In this document: positions 1 to 7,342 of the stretch, one piece after another
Numbering within the stretch: position 1 is the stretch's first letter
Layout: each line of letters starts with the position of its first letter
Assembly: GCA_027485075.1 (NCBI GenBank)
Contig: JAIXRT010000269.1
Span: 1 to 17,875 of the forward strand
Length of the DNA: 17,875 nt
Source of the DNA: Cytophagaceae bacterium
Lineage (GTDB): Bacteria; Bacteroidota; Bacteroidia; Cytophagales; Spirosomataceae
Direction: 5' to 3'
Made by a program: the position numbers and the translations under genes
The notes under the pieces: model-generated
What the model was told of the DNA's origin: nothing
The model's database searches: none
What the model saw: only the letters and a program-made list of their open reading frames with translations

Positions 1-14
1 AAAATAATTTACTT

Positions 15-560
15 ATGGCTAAAATGTACGGTGGGCAGCAACGCGCTCAAATGCAAGCATCTTCCAATCCGCTGGCAATTAAAACCAAAAAATACGGGTT
101 GGAAAAAAATAAATACGTAGGACTTTGCATGCGTCAATTGTTTTCGAATCAATGGAAATGGGCATTTATTCCTTTAGCGCTTGTTGGGGTCAATGTATTC
201 CTCAACCTCTCAGGAACCTATAAAAATTATTGGATATATATCTTTTTAGCGATCGGTGTTATTGGATATATCTTGTTTTGGTTAATTCAATTTACGGGAA
301 TCACCCAGCTTGCACAATACAAACAATTGTTTGATAAGTATCGCTACGAAATTGACAGCCGTCAAATCTTCATGAAAATTTCCGATAAGGAAGGTGGTAT
401 GTTGAAATGGGAAATGATTTTATCAGCCTATAAGGACAAACAAGCCTATGTATTGGAGATGGGTCAATATCAGTTTTTGTATCTGCCTTTTTCTATATTT
501 TCGGATAATGACCGTAAGTTGATGGACAAGATTATGCGTGATAAAGGGTATATCGCCTAA
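15..560 (+). CDS. YcxB-like membrane protein
   Basis: A 181-residue protein of unknown function. After a polar N-terminus it has two predicted membrane helices (about residues 47-65 and 72-94) joined by a short loop, then a soluble C-terminal half (about 105-178) that resembles the YcxB-like C-terminal domain: a YEID segment, an LKWEMI strand, then YLPFSIF and a closing helix. That architecture is a small two-helix membrane anchor with a cytoplasmic PH-like fold. The function of the family is not known. The start could be the ATG at 15 or the one at 24. Only 14 nt of upstream sequence is available, so its promoter cannot be judged. It ends 2 nt before ruvX and is probably cotranscribed with it. 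Family assignment rests on pattern recognition and is moderately sure. Confidence 0.75.
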   Translation: MAKMYGGQQRAQMQASSNPLAIKTKKYGLEKNKYVGLCMRQLFSNQWKWAFIPLALVGVNVFLNLSGTYKNYWIYIFLAIGVIGYILFWLIQFTGITQLAQYKQLFDKYRYEIDSRQIFMKISDKEGGMLKWEMILSAYKDKQAYVLEMGQYQFLYLPFSIFSDNDRKLMDKIMRDKGYIA

Positions 561-562
561 TT

Positions 563-976
563 ATGGGACGCATCTTGGCGATTGATTTTGGGTTAAAGCG
601 TACGGGATTAGCCGTGACAGATGCGCTACAAATTATTGCGAATGGATTAGATACAGTACCTACGCATACTTTACTGGATTATTTGACAACTTATTTTGCG
701 CAGGAAGTGGTAGATAAAGTGATTATTGGGATGCCTAAAAATCTTGATAATTCAGATACAGATTCCACGCATGGGGTTCGGGTATTGATTAAGCATTTTA
801 AGAAGAAATTTCCCGACATGCCCATCATAGAACATGATGAGCGATTCACCTCTCAACTAGCGATGCAAGCGATGATTGCTGGGGGAATGTCTAAAAAAGA
901 CCGTCGTGTTAAGGGAACTGTGGATCGCGTTTCAGCGACCATCATTTTACAATCCTATATGGAGTCACAAGGATAA
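563..976 (+). CDS. ruvX: RuvX/YqgF pre-16S rRNA nuclease (Holliday-junction resolvase-like)
   Basis: A 137-residue member of the RuvX/YqgF RNase-H-fold family, the usual length. Proteins of this family act in 5' maturation of 16S rRNA and were first named putative Holliday-junction resolvases. The N-terminal strand carries the family signature IDFGLKRTGLA with the catalytic Asp at residue 8. VIIGMPKN follows at 53-60, HDERFTS at 91-97 with the acidic pair D92/E93, and the C-terminal VDRVSATIILQ helix holds D121. All expected acidic positions appear intact. The ATG lies 2 nt after the YcxB-like stop, so the two genes form a tight pair. The stop codon abuts a strong hairpin terminator. Confidence 0.93.
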   Translation: MGRILAIDFGLKRTGLAVTDALQIIANGLDTVPTHTLLDYLTTYFAQEVVDKVIIGMPKNLDNSDTDSTHGVRVLIKHFKKKFPDMPIIEHDERFTSQLAMQAMIAGGMSKKDRRVKGTVDRVSATIILQSYMESQG

Positions 977-1010
977 AAAAAGCTTGCCTCGAATGAAGGC
1001 AAGCTTTTTT
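976..1010. terminator. Bidirectional rho-independent terminator
   Basis: A 9-bp perfect stem (981-989 with 997-1005) with a 7-nt loop is flanked by an A-run on the left and a T-run on the right, so it can end transcription in both directions. It separates ruvX (+) from the convergent dioxygenase gene (-). The stop codons of both genes lie at the edges of the structure (974-976 and 1009-1011). Confidence 0.9.
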
Positions 1011-1836
1011 ATTTTGTTACCACTTTGGCAAGTCGGTGATACAAGGGTGTCCGACTAGTTGCTGTTTTCGGTTTATATTTTCCTGTAATGATAGGGACAT
1101 ACATAACACGTCTGCGCGATTTTTCACCAAAATTAGGTGATACCTCTACCCGATGCCATAAGCGACCATCGTGGACAGTCAAATCACCTTGTTCAATTTC
1201 AAATGCAATTTCACGTGGGTCTGGTCGGTGATCGATGAATTGTTTTTTGCCAAAAAGTAATTTCAACATTCCCTGGTTTTGTGTACCCGGTATCACGCGT
1301 AGTCCTCCGTTCGAAGATGGACAGGTATCTAAATGGATACCTACATTGAGCATAGGAAGAATTTTTTGACCTAAGAAAAGGTCCCGCGGAGAGTCGGTAT
1401 GCCAACCCATTTGTGTGAATTTTGAATTCGGTTGATTGACATAGTGATTAAACACTAAGCCATCTTTTTCCTCTTCGCTGATTCTTCCTTCATAAGGAGC
1501 TAATAACTCAATCAGTATGTTGAAACGGGGATCCTTTAAAAATTCAGCTAATACCGGACTATACTTATTTGTAAAGCACATCCGTTGAATCATTTTATTG
1601 CCAGCAGGGTCTTGGCCAAATTTTAATGGGATGCCATTGACTTTCTCGATTCCCTCAGCAAGCCACTTTTTTTCTATTTTAGCCAATTCATCTATGAATA
1701 ATTGGGCTGTTTCAGCAGTTATGAAATGCTTGAATTGGATGACACCATGTGTGTCAAAGTATTCTTTTTGCTCTTGGGTTAGTTGATCTCCCAAAGTAAA
1801 TGTTTTCGATTCAAATTTGGACGTTGATATCTTCAT
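1009..1836 (-). CDS. Phytanoyl-CoA dioxygenase (PhyH) family protein
   Basis: A 275-residue Fe(II)/2-oxoglutarate-dependent oxygenase of the PhyH family. The double-stranded beta-helix core is visible. The HxD metal pair is H146/D148 in GWHTD, and the third metal ligand is probably H228 in the GDLTVHDGRLWH segment (217-228). An Arg-rich strand (about 241-243) would bind the 2-oxoglutarate carboxylate. NGGLRVIPGTQ (176-186) is the usual loop of the family. The catalytic set looks complete, so an active oxygenase is likely. The substrate cannot be read from sequence, since this family covers acyl-CoAs, ectoine, small metabolites and secondary metabolites. It is transcribed alone, convergent with ruvX and divergent from the gene at 2085. 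The ATG at 1836 is followed directly by a lysine-rich N-terminus without a signal peptide, which suggests a cytoplasmic enzyme. Confidence 0.85.
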   Translation of the reverse strand: MKISTSKFESKTFTLGDQLTQEQKEYFDTHGVIQFKHFITAETAQLFIDELAKIEKKWLAEGIEKVNGIPLKFGQDPAGNKMIQRMCFTNKYSPVLAEFLKDPRFNILIELLAPYEGRISEEEKDGLVFNHYVNQPNSKFTQMGWHTDSPRDLFLGQKILPMLNVGIHLDTCPSSNGGLRVIPGTQNQGMLKLLFGKKQFIDHRPDPREIAFEIEQGDLTVHDGRLWHRVEVSPNFGEKSRRRVMYVPIITGKYKPKTATSRTPLYHRLAKVVTK

Positions 1837-1952
1837 AAGCGAACAGCGAATGAGTGCGGATATTTTCTAGCGCGTTTGATGTAATTAGTGGATAAATTTG
1901 TGCCTGCAATTTACTCGATTGTTTGTTTAATTTTCCAAAATCCTTTCTTTTT

Positions 1953-1975
1953 TCTGTTAAAAATCAGTTAACAGA
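1953..1975. repeat. Inverted repeat in divergent intergenic region
   Basis: An 8-bp perfect inverted repeat (TCTGTTAA / TTAACAGA, 1953-1960 and 1968-1975) with a 7-nt spacer. It sits about midway between the divergent starts of the dioxygenase gene (1836, -) and the outer-membrane protein gene (2085, +). It could be an operator or a hairpin in a leader. No T-run follows directly, so a terminator is unlikely. Function is inferred only from position. Confidence 0.4.
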
Positions 1976-2084
1976 TTGTTTGAAAGCTTAATGGGGACCG
2001 TCTGGCAGTTCTTCTCGACGTATTATTTATTTTGTACGCATAAAATAATTTTTAGGCAAGACTAAAATTTAGTATATTGCGGAC

Positions 2085-2819
2085 ATGCGTTATCTAATTT
2101 TTTGTTTACTGTTGTCATTTTCGTTGTTTGGCCAACAGGCTGGTCGAATAGAAACAGATAGACCTGACCAAACCGAATGTCCGTTTATTGTTCGAAAGGG
2201 ATATTTTCAGGCTGAATTGGGCTTCAATCGGAATGTTTCCAAAGATGATGTTCAATTTTTTTCTCCTACAACACTTTGGAAGGTAGGTGTAGCACCTTGG
2301 GTAGAAATGCGCTTAACTAGCCTAGTTCACCTTCAAGACCAAAAAATACATGCTCAAATCGAATCAGCAGGAGCTAAATTTCATCTGTTTGAAGGGACTA
2401 AATGGATACCTCGAAGTGCTGTCATTGTTCAGTATCATGTAAATAACCAAAATAGGGACGCTAGTGAACGAAATGACTCGCCTCATTCCTTAGGCGAAGT
2501 CGTATTCACCATGCAAAATTCATTGGGCGGCCCCTTTGGGATTGGCTATAACTTCGGATCAGAATTGCATTCCAATGGAGCGATGGAGGGGATTGTTCGC
2601 ATTGCACCCAACATGAACTTAGGTGAAAAGGGATATGCTTATGTCGAGTTTTTTGGTCGTTTGCCTAAAACGACTTTGACGGATACCTGGATCGATGGGG
2701 GGCTTGCTTATTATGTTTCTGATGATGTTAAATTAGACGTTTCGATTGGCAAAAGCCTGAATGAAAGCCAACTTTGGTATGCAGCATTGGGTCTATCTTT
2801 CCGATTTAAACTTTTGTAA
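2085..2819 (+). CDS. Putative outer-membrane 'transporter' (Phenol_MetA_deg-like)
   Basis: A 244-residue exported protein. Residues 1-16 form a short signal peptide (LLLSFSLFGQQ) and the mature part opens with RIETDRPDQTECPF. This ETDRP-type start is typical of a Bacteroidota family annotated as transporter or PF13557 (Phenol_MetA_deg), thought to be an outer-membrane beta-barrel. The rest alternates short beta segments rich in aromatic residues (YFQAELGFNR, GIGYNFGSEL, YAYVEFFGRL) and ends in LGLSFRFKLL, with an aromatic residue in the final strand as barrels have. The substrate is unknown; 'phenol' is a family label, not a demonstrated role here. It lies 51 nt upstream of the BatD-family gene. 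No Shine-Dalgarno sequence is visible, and a TATATTGC element lies 4 nt before the ATG. Confidence 0.7.
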   Translation: MRYLIFCLLLSFSLFGQQAGRIETDRPDQTECPFIVRKGYFQAELGFNRNVSKDDVQFFSPTTLWKVGVAPWVEMRLTSLVHLQDQKIHAQIESAGAKFHLFEGTKWIPRSAVIVQYHVNNQNRDASERNDSPHSLGEVVFTMQNSLGGPFGIGYNFGSELHSNGAMEGIVRIAPNMNLGEKGYAYVEFFGRLPKTTLTDTWIDGGLAYYVSDDVKLDVSIGKSLNESQLWYAALGLSFRFKLL

Positions 2820-2870
2820 TTTTAAATCTGAATCGATTCTTCTCCATAACAATTTGTGTAAATTGCGCGG

Positions 2871-4283
2871 ATGCGTCAGATTGCCAACTTATTTCTTTGT
2901 CTACTTTTCCTTTTGGGTTTACTCAACCCAGCTGGAGCTCAGACGCGTGAAGGTTTATCCGTTCAAGTAGGTAGCAAATCAATCACCACGAGTGAGTATT
3001 TAGTGATCTATTTTACATTACCTGTTTCAGATCAGCCACCTGTTTATCAGTTTCCGGAGATTGCCAACTTTAAGAAATTGGGTGTTAGTCGGAGCAAATC
3101 CTCACTTTTTCAAAATGGACAAGTCGTCCAGACGCAAACTTTTTCGCAATATTATCAGCCGAATGGAACGGGGAGTTTCACTATTCCATCGCTCGAGGTT
3201 CAAGTAAATGGGCAAATGATTCCATGGGATTCATTTACGGTTCAAGTGACGGAAGGTACTGCCGACGAGTCCAAGGAGTCGGAAGAACTAGTTATCCCAG
3301 AAGGAACGTTGACCAACACCAATGGGGCATTTTTCTTGGTTAGTACGAACTTACGTACTCCGTTTGTGGGCCAAGGATTTACCTTAAAAATGTCATTTTA
3401 TGTTCCTGAAAATAATGCAACTGAGTTAGTTTTTGATCGGAATGATTTGCAAATCCCAGAGCTGATTCAGCAAATGAGGCCTCGAAATTGTTGGGAAGAA
3501 AATTTTGGATTACAGTCTGAACGTGTGTTGAAAGTACAATTCCGTGGAAAAAAATATACCGAATATCGATTCTTTCAGGCTAGTTATTTCTCGTTGGATA
3601 ATCATGTAATTCGCATCCCATCCTTGAATTTTCGCGTCAAGCAAGTTAGTCCCGGGAAAGGACTGGAACGGCAAATACGTAATGTATACTTTAAATCTTC
3701 TCCATTTACTATTACCCCGAAATCATTACCTATCCATCCATTGGCTGGAAAAGTACCTGTCGGTAGTTTTAAGTTGGCCGAAGTCTTGCCTCAAAATGTG
3801 TTGAAAACGGGTCAGCCGATTCAATATCAAGTAAGTATCATCGGTGACGGGAATAGTATTCTTTGGGATTCAAAGGAGGTTGAATCAGATTATTTTGTTG
3901 AATTTTCACAAGTTTCTACTGAACGTTCAGTCGCACCTATGCGGGATCGAATGATTGGTCAAAAAACCGATGTATTTAAAATAGTTCCTGAACAACCGGG
4001 ACAGATTTCGCTGGGAAAGTATTTCAAATGGATCTATTTTAACACAGATAAGGAGCGCTTTGATACGTTAAAATCTCCGATTGTTTTGATTGTCAAAGGG
4101 CAGCCCATTGACCGCTTTTTGCATACGGAAGATGAGTCTGGAGGTATTTACAATCAGATTGAAATGAAAGATTCTTTATCGGTTCTTTGGAATAGATGGA
4201 TCAATTGGAGACAATTGGTTAATTTTGTGATTCTTTTGCTGATGATAACATTGCTATTTCTATTTGAGAAAGCAAAAAAATAA
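2871..4283 (+). CDS. BatD-family protein (aerotolerance-type, membrane-anchored)
   Basis: A 470-residue protein with an N-terminal signal peptide (about 1-23, LFLLGLLNPAGAQ), a long periplasmic region and one C-terminal membrane helix (about 446-464) followed by a short basic tail. The periplasmic part shows BatD features: an opening beta domain (LSVQVGSKSITTSEYLVIYFTL), the SQYYQPNGTGSFTIPSLEVQVNG segment at about 91-114, and a second beta domain after about residue 150. BatD usually acts with the BatA/BatB von Willebrand-factor proteins and BatC/BatE in Bacteroidota and spirochaetes. None of those partners lies in this window, and the protein is shorter than many BatD proteins as I recall them (near 600 residues). 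The next gene, aroC, starts 6 nt downstream, so the two are probably cotranscribed even though their functions look unrelated. Confidence 0.78.
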   Translation: MRQIANLFLCLLFLLGLLNPAGAQTREGLSVQVGSKSITTSEYLVIYFTLPVSDQPPVYQFPEIANFKKLGVSRSKSSLFQNGQVVQTQTFSQYYQPNGTGSFTIPSLEVQVNGQMIPWDSFTVQVTEGTADESKESEELVIPEGTLTNTNGAFFLVSTNLRTPFVGQGFTLKMSFYVPENNATELVFDRNDLQIPELIQQMRPRNCWEENFGLQSERVLKVQFRGKKYTEYRFFQASYFSLDNHVIRIPSLNFRVKQVSPGKGLERQIRNVYFKSSPFTITPKSLPIHPLAGKVPVGSFKLAEVLPQNVLKTGQPIQYQVSIIGDGNSILWDSKEVESDYFVEFSQVSTERSVAPMRDRMIGQKTDVFKIVPEQPGQISLGKYFKWIYFNTDKERFDTLKSPIVLIVKGQPIDRFLHTEDESGGIYNQIEMKDSLSVLWNRWINWRQLVNFVILLLMITLLFLFEKAKK

Positions 4284-4289
4284 GGAAAC

Positions 4290-5375
4290 ATGGGGAGTAT
4301 ATACGGGAAAATATTTCAGATTAGCACCTTTGGTGAATCACACGGAGCAGCTGTAGGTGTAATCGTTCAAGGTTGTCCGGCAGGGATCGATTTTGACTTA
4401 GAGTTTATTCAATCTGAGTTGGATCGCAGAAAGCCAGGGCAATCGCGTATTACAACACAGCGCAAAGAGGCTGATTCGGTTGAGGTACTTTCAGGTGTTT
4501 TTGAAGGGAAAACGACAGGGACTCCGATCGCCATGCTCGTTTGGAATGGGGACCAACGGTCTAAAGATTATTCACATATTTCGGATCAATTTCGTCCCTC
4601 TCATGCGGATTACACCTATTTTGCCAAATATGGTTTGCGTGATTACCGCGGCGGAGGACGTTCTTCGGCCCGCGAAACGGTTGCACGTGTGGCGGCAGGA
4701 GCTTTGGCCAAACTAGTATTAAATCAATTGGGCGTACGCATCACGGCGTATGTTTCTCAAGTAGGAACATTAAAGCTAGAAACACCTGTTGAAGAATTGG
4801 ATTTACGTGTAGCTGAAACGAATGCTGTTCGTTGTCCAGATACTCAATTGGCTGAAAAAATGTTCACTTACATTGATCAAATCCGCAAGGAAGGTGATTC
4901 AGTAGGAGGTGTTGTTTCAGCGTATATTACCGGTTGCCCGGTAGGTTTGGGCGAGCCTGTGTTTGATAAGTTACATGCAGAGCTCGGGAAAGCTATGTTG
5001 AGTATTAATGCGGTGAAAGGGTTTGAATATGGAAGTGGATTTGATGGGGTTGCATTGCGCGGATCTCAGCATAATGATATCATCGAAAAACAGGCAGATG
5101 GGTCTTTGCGAACGCTAACGAATCACTCGGGAGGTATCCAGGGAGGAATTTCGAATGGCGAACCTATTTATTTCCGGGTTGGATTTAAGCCGGTCGCAAC
5201 CATCATGCAGGATCAAGATAGCGTCAATGAAAAAGGTGAAAAAATCACGGTTTCTGGTAAAGGAAGACACGATCCTTGTGTTGTGCCACGTGCCGTGCCG
5301 ATTGTAGAAGCCATGGCTGCTATGGTACTAGTAGATTTTTATTTGCGTAATCGTGTCATTCAAATGCCAGCTTAG
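4290..5375 (+). CDS. aroC: Chorismate synthase
   Basis: A 361-residue chorismate synthase, which converts 5-enolpyruvylshikimate-3-phosphate to chorismate with reduced FMN as cofactor, the last step of the shikimate pathway. Family signatures are clear: FGESHG at 14-19, [15 protein letters not shown] at about 46-60, [29 protein letters not shown] at about 103-131, and [12 protein letters not shown] plus [18 protein letters not shown] near the C-terminus. The length is standard and no key motif is missing. The ATG follows the BatD stop by 6 nt with GGA just before it. tadA begins 3 nt after the aroC stop. No other shikimate-pathway gene is adjacent. Confidence 0.97.
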   Translation: MGSIYGKIFQISTFGESHGAAVGVIVQGCPAGIDFDLEFIQSELDRRKPGQSRITTQRKEADSVEVLSGVFEGKTTGTPIAMLVWNGDQRSKDYSHISDQFRPSHADYTYFAKYGLRDYRGGGRSSARETVARVAAGALAKLVLNQLGVRITAYVSQVGTLKLETPVEELDLRVAETNAVRCPDTQLAEKMFTYIDQIRKEGDSVGGVVSAYITGCPVGLGEPVFDKLHAELGKAMLSINAVKGFEYGSGFDGVALRGSQHNDIIEKQADGSLRTLTNHSGGIQGGISNGEPIYFRVGFKPVATIMQDQDSVNEKGEKITVSGKGRHDPCVVPRAVPIVEAMAAMVLVDFYLRNRVIQMPA

Positions 5376-5378
5376 TGT

Positions 5379-5816
5379 ATGTTGAATGAAGATGCCTATT
5401 TTATGGGATTAGCACTCCGACAAGCCGAAAGGGCTTTGGAGGAGGATGAAATTCCGGTAGGGGCGATCGTGGTGTGCCAAGGAAAAATTGTAGCGAAAGC
5501 ATACAATCAAACAGAGATCTTGACGGACGTGACGGCACATGCAGAAATGTTAGCCATCACCTCTGCGGCGCAGACGATTGGGGGGAAATACCTGAAGGAT
5601 TGTACGTTGTATGTGACCTTGGAACCTTGCCTCATGTGCGCAGGAGCGTTGTATTGGTCGCAATTGGGCCGCTTGGTTTTTGGGGCTTCAGAGGATAAAC
5701 GTGGATTTCAGGCCATTGGAACTAAGGTATTGCATCCAAAGACGGAGGTTGTTGGCGGTATCTTGGCAACGGAATCGGAATTGTTATTAAAAGAATTTTT
5801 TTCGCGAAAGCGCTAA
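5379..5816 (+). CDS. tadA: tRNA-specific adenosine deaminase (TadA-type nucleoside deaminase)
   Basis: A 145-residue zinc deaminase of the cytidine/deoxycytidylate deaminase fold. The zinc and catalytic motifs are complete: HAE at 54-56 (H54 ligand, E56 proton shuttle) and PCLMC at 83-87 (C84, C87). The N-terminal EIPVGAIVV and the [10 protein letters not shown] segment after the zinc site match TadA, which converts A34 to inosine in tRNA-Arg(ACG). A guanine deaminase is less likely because of these TadA-like segments. It starts 3 nt downstream of aroC and is translated as part of the same transcript. No clear hairpin terminator follows it. A 61-nt gap separates it from the superoxide dismutase gene. 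Confidence 0.9.
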   Translation: MLNEDAYFMGLALRQAERALEEDEIPVGAIVVCQGKIVAKAYNQTEILTDVTAHAEMLAITSAAQTIGGKYLKDCTLYVTLEPCLMCAGALYWSQLGRLVFGASEDKRGFQAIGTKVLHPKTEVVGGILATESELLLKEFFSRKR

Positions 5817-5877
5817 GCTTTCGAACAAATTTATCAGTAGAATCGTTTTAAAAATTGTCACACTAAATCATATCGAT

Positions 5878-6489
5878 ATGGCTTTTGAATTAGCACCTTT
5901 ACCTTATGCAAATAATGCATTAGAACCTCATTTTGACGCATTGACAATGGAAATCCACCATGACCGTCATCACAATGCGTATGTTACCAATTTAAATGCC
6001 GCGGTTAAAGACACGCCTTTAGAAGGAAAAACATTAGAAGAATTGTTTGCTTCGATGTCCACATTGGCACCTGCGGTACGAAATAATGGCGGTGGTCATT
6101 ACAATCATGATTTATTCTGGAATATTTTATCGCCCAATGGAGGCGGTTCACCTGTAGGTACATTAGCTGAAGCGATTGATGCCAAGTTTGGATCATTTGA
6201 TGCGTTTAAAGAAGAATTTAAGAAGGCAGGAATTACACGTTTTGGTTCAGGCTGGGCGTGGTTAGTTGCGCAAAAGGATGGATCTATTGCTGTTTCTTCC
6301 ACACCAAATCAAGATAATCCTTTGATGGATGTCGCAGATGTGAAAGGTTTCCCAGTTATTGGATTAGATGTTTGGGAGCATGCATATTATTTGAAGTTCC
6401 AAAACAAGCGTCCAGATTACATCGATGCTTTTTGGAGTGTAGTAGATTGGAATAAAGCGGAGGCGCGTTACATCGCCGCTCAGAAATAA
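5878..6489 (+). CDS. sodA: Superoxide dismutase, Mn-type (Fe/Mn family)
   Basis: A 203-residue Fe/Mn superoxide dismutase that turns superoxide into oxygen and hydrogen peroxide. The four metal ligands are present: H27 (in MEIHHDRHH), H77 (in [10 protein letters not shown]), and D164 and H168 (in DVWEHAYY). GGHYNH at 72-77 and NQDNPLM at 144-150, with the outer-sphere Gln at 145, are characteristic of the manganese form; iron enzymes usually carry AAQ.WNH and NAG..P. Metal use in Bacteroidota can be cambialistic, so Mn preference is an inference. No signal peptide is present, so it should be cytoplasmic. It is probably a single-gene unit: a 61-nt upstream gap and a strong terminator 9 nt after the stop. 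Confidence 0.96.
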   Translation: MAFELAPLPYANNALEPHFDALTMEIHHDRHHNAYVTNLNAAVKDTPLEGKTLEELFASMSTLAPAVRNNGGGHYNHDLFWNILSPNGGGSPVGTLAEAIDAKFGSFDAFKEEFKKAGITRFGSGWAWLVAQKDGSIAVSSTPNQDNPLMDVADVKGFPVIGLDVWEHAYYLKFQNKRPDYIDAFWSVVDWNKAEARYIAAQK

Positions 6490-6498
6490 TTTGTTTAG

Positions 6499-6529
6499 GC
6501 GGGAGCATGAAAATTCTCCCGCTTTTTTT
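6499..6529 (+). terminator. Rho-independent terminator after sodA
   Basis: A 7-bp GC-rich stem (6499-6505 GCGGGAG with 6516-6522 CTCCCGC), a 10-nt loop and a run of seven T. It lies 9 nt beyond the sodA stop and separates it from the tRNA-His promoter. Confidence 0.92.
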
Positions 6530-6539
6530 GTGCTAAGGT

Positions 6540-6569
6540 TTGCAATGTTGGAAGCTTTCCGTATTTTTG
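6540..6569 (+). promoter_or_regulatory. Bacteroidota-type promoter for tRNA-His
   Basis: A TTG at 6540-6542, a 19-nt spacer and TATTTTTG at 6562-6569 match the Bacteroidota primary-sigma consensus (TTG, 19-21 nt, TAnnTTTG) exactly. The predicted transcription start is near 6576, a few bases before the mature tRNA 5' end at 6581. Confidence 0.8.
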
Positions 6570-6580
6570 CAGTCCTAAAT

Positions 6581-6655
6581 GGCGGTTGTAGCTCAGTTGG
6601 TTAGAGTAGGCGTGTGTGGTGCGCTTGGTCGTGGGTTCGAGTCCCATCATCCGCC
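6581..6655 (+). tRNA. tRNA-His (GTG)
   Basis: The cloverleaf can be folded by hand. The acceptor stem is 6582-6588 with 6648-6654, and the D stem is GCTC/GAGT. The anticodon stem is GGCGT/GCGCT around loop GTGTGGT, giving anticodon GTG. The T arm is GTGGG-TTCGAGT-CCCAT. The extra G at 6581 (G-1) faces discriminator C at 6655, the identity mark of tRNA-His, so the assignment is firm. CCA is not encoded. There is a T5-T68 mismatch in the acceptor stem, and G-T pairs occur at 10-25, 27-43, 31-39 and 49-65. Loop position 32 is a G instead of the usual pyrimidine. A good promoter precedes it and a terminator follows, so it is likely transcribed. Confidence 0.88.
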
Positions 6656-6666
6656 CGTTTATTTTT

Positions 6667-6699
6667 AAAGTCCTGGTTTAGATGCCGGGACTTTTTTTT
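6667..6699 (+). terminator. Rho-independent terminator after tRNA-His
   Basis: A 10-bp stem (6667-6676 with 6685-6694, one G-T pair), an 8-nt loop and a T-run to 6699. It ends only 7 nt before the start codon of the next gene, so that gene needs read-through or a promoter overlapping this structure. Confidence 0.88.
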
Positions 6700-6706
6700 A
6701 TTTTTG

Positions 6707-7327
6707 ATGATGGAGAAAGTCAAACAGCGTGTGATTGCGTATATAGATGGATCCAATCTTTATTTTGGATTGGTGGATGCTGGATTGAAGTTTTGCAAGT
6801 GGTTGGATGTTAAGAAATTGATGGGCCGTTTTTTGGATCCTAATCAAGAATTGGTAGCCGTTAAGTTCTTTACCTCTCGCTTACTCCACGATGTGGTTAA
6901 AGAGGCTAGGCAAGATGTTTATTTTCGTGCTCTTGCTTCCTCTGGGGTAGATTTAATCTTTGGCTCTTATCATACAAAGACGCTTGAATGCTACGCATGT
7001 AAGCATACGTGGGTGACCCATTCGGAAAAATTGACCGATGTTAATTTAGCCACTCACTTACTAATGGATGCCCATTTAGATGCTTATGATATAGCTTTCG
7101 TTGTTTCAGGTGATAGTGATTTTGCGCCTTGTGTGGAAGCTGTGAATGAGACATATGCCGAAAAGTCGGTAGTCATGCTTTTTCCGCCTAACCGAATAAA
7201 TGACAGTTTATCGGAGGAAGCGAGGTCAAGTCAATTGATTTCCAAGGAAAAGTTGATTGAATGTCAGTTTCCCGTTCAGCTACTTGGGATAGATGGAATA
7301 GAAATACAAAAGCCGGTAGGTTGGTAA
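6707..7327 (+). CDS. NYN (PIN-like) domain protein with a C-x2-C pair
   Basis: A 206-residue protein of the NYN/LabA-like group, a PIN-fold family predicted to be metal-dependent ribonucleases. The acidic active-site residues are in place: AYIDGSNLYFG with D14 and N17, TDVNLATHLLMDA with D111, and VVSGDSDF with D136 and D138. A C95-x2-C98 pair in LECYACKHTW, just before the EKLTDVN helix, could bind zinc together with nearby histidines. I place the start at ATG 6707 (or the adjacent 6710). An in-frame extension upstream would run through the tRNA and its terminator, so it is not a protein start. The T-run of that terminator is followed by TATTTTTG at 6699-6706, a possible -7 element touching the ATG. 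The CruF-type gene follows 15 nt downstream. The target RNA is unknown. Confidence 0.85.
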   Translation: MMEKVKQRVIAYIDGSNLYFGLVDAGLKFCKWLDVKKLMGRFLDPNQELVAVKFFTSRLLHDVVKEARQDVYFRALASSGVDLIFGSYHTKTLECYACKHTWVTHSEKLTDVNLATHLLMDAHLDAYDIAFVVSGDSDFAPCVEAVNETYAEKSVVMLFPPNRINDSLSEEARSSQLISKEKLIECQFPVQLLGIDGIEIQKPVGW

Positions 7328-7342
7328 AATTTATACTGAATT

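Noticed and set aside
876..1058. Short frame across the ruvX end and terminator
   Set aside because: It reads through the hairpin terminator and into the convergent gene, and no domain is seen.
6540..6700. tRNA as an integration site for a mobile element
   Set aside because: No integrase, no duplicated tRNA 3' end and no change of gene content was found on either side.
6614..6706. In-frame N-terminal extension of the NYN protein through the tRNA
   Set aside because: It would translate the tRNA-His 3' half and its terminator, and the family-like sequence begins only at the ATG pair 6707/6710.
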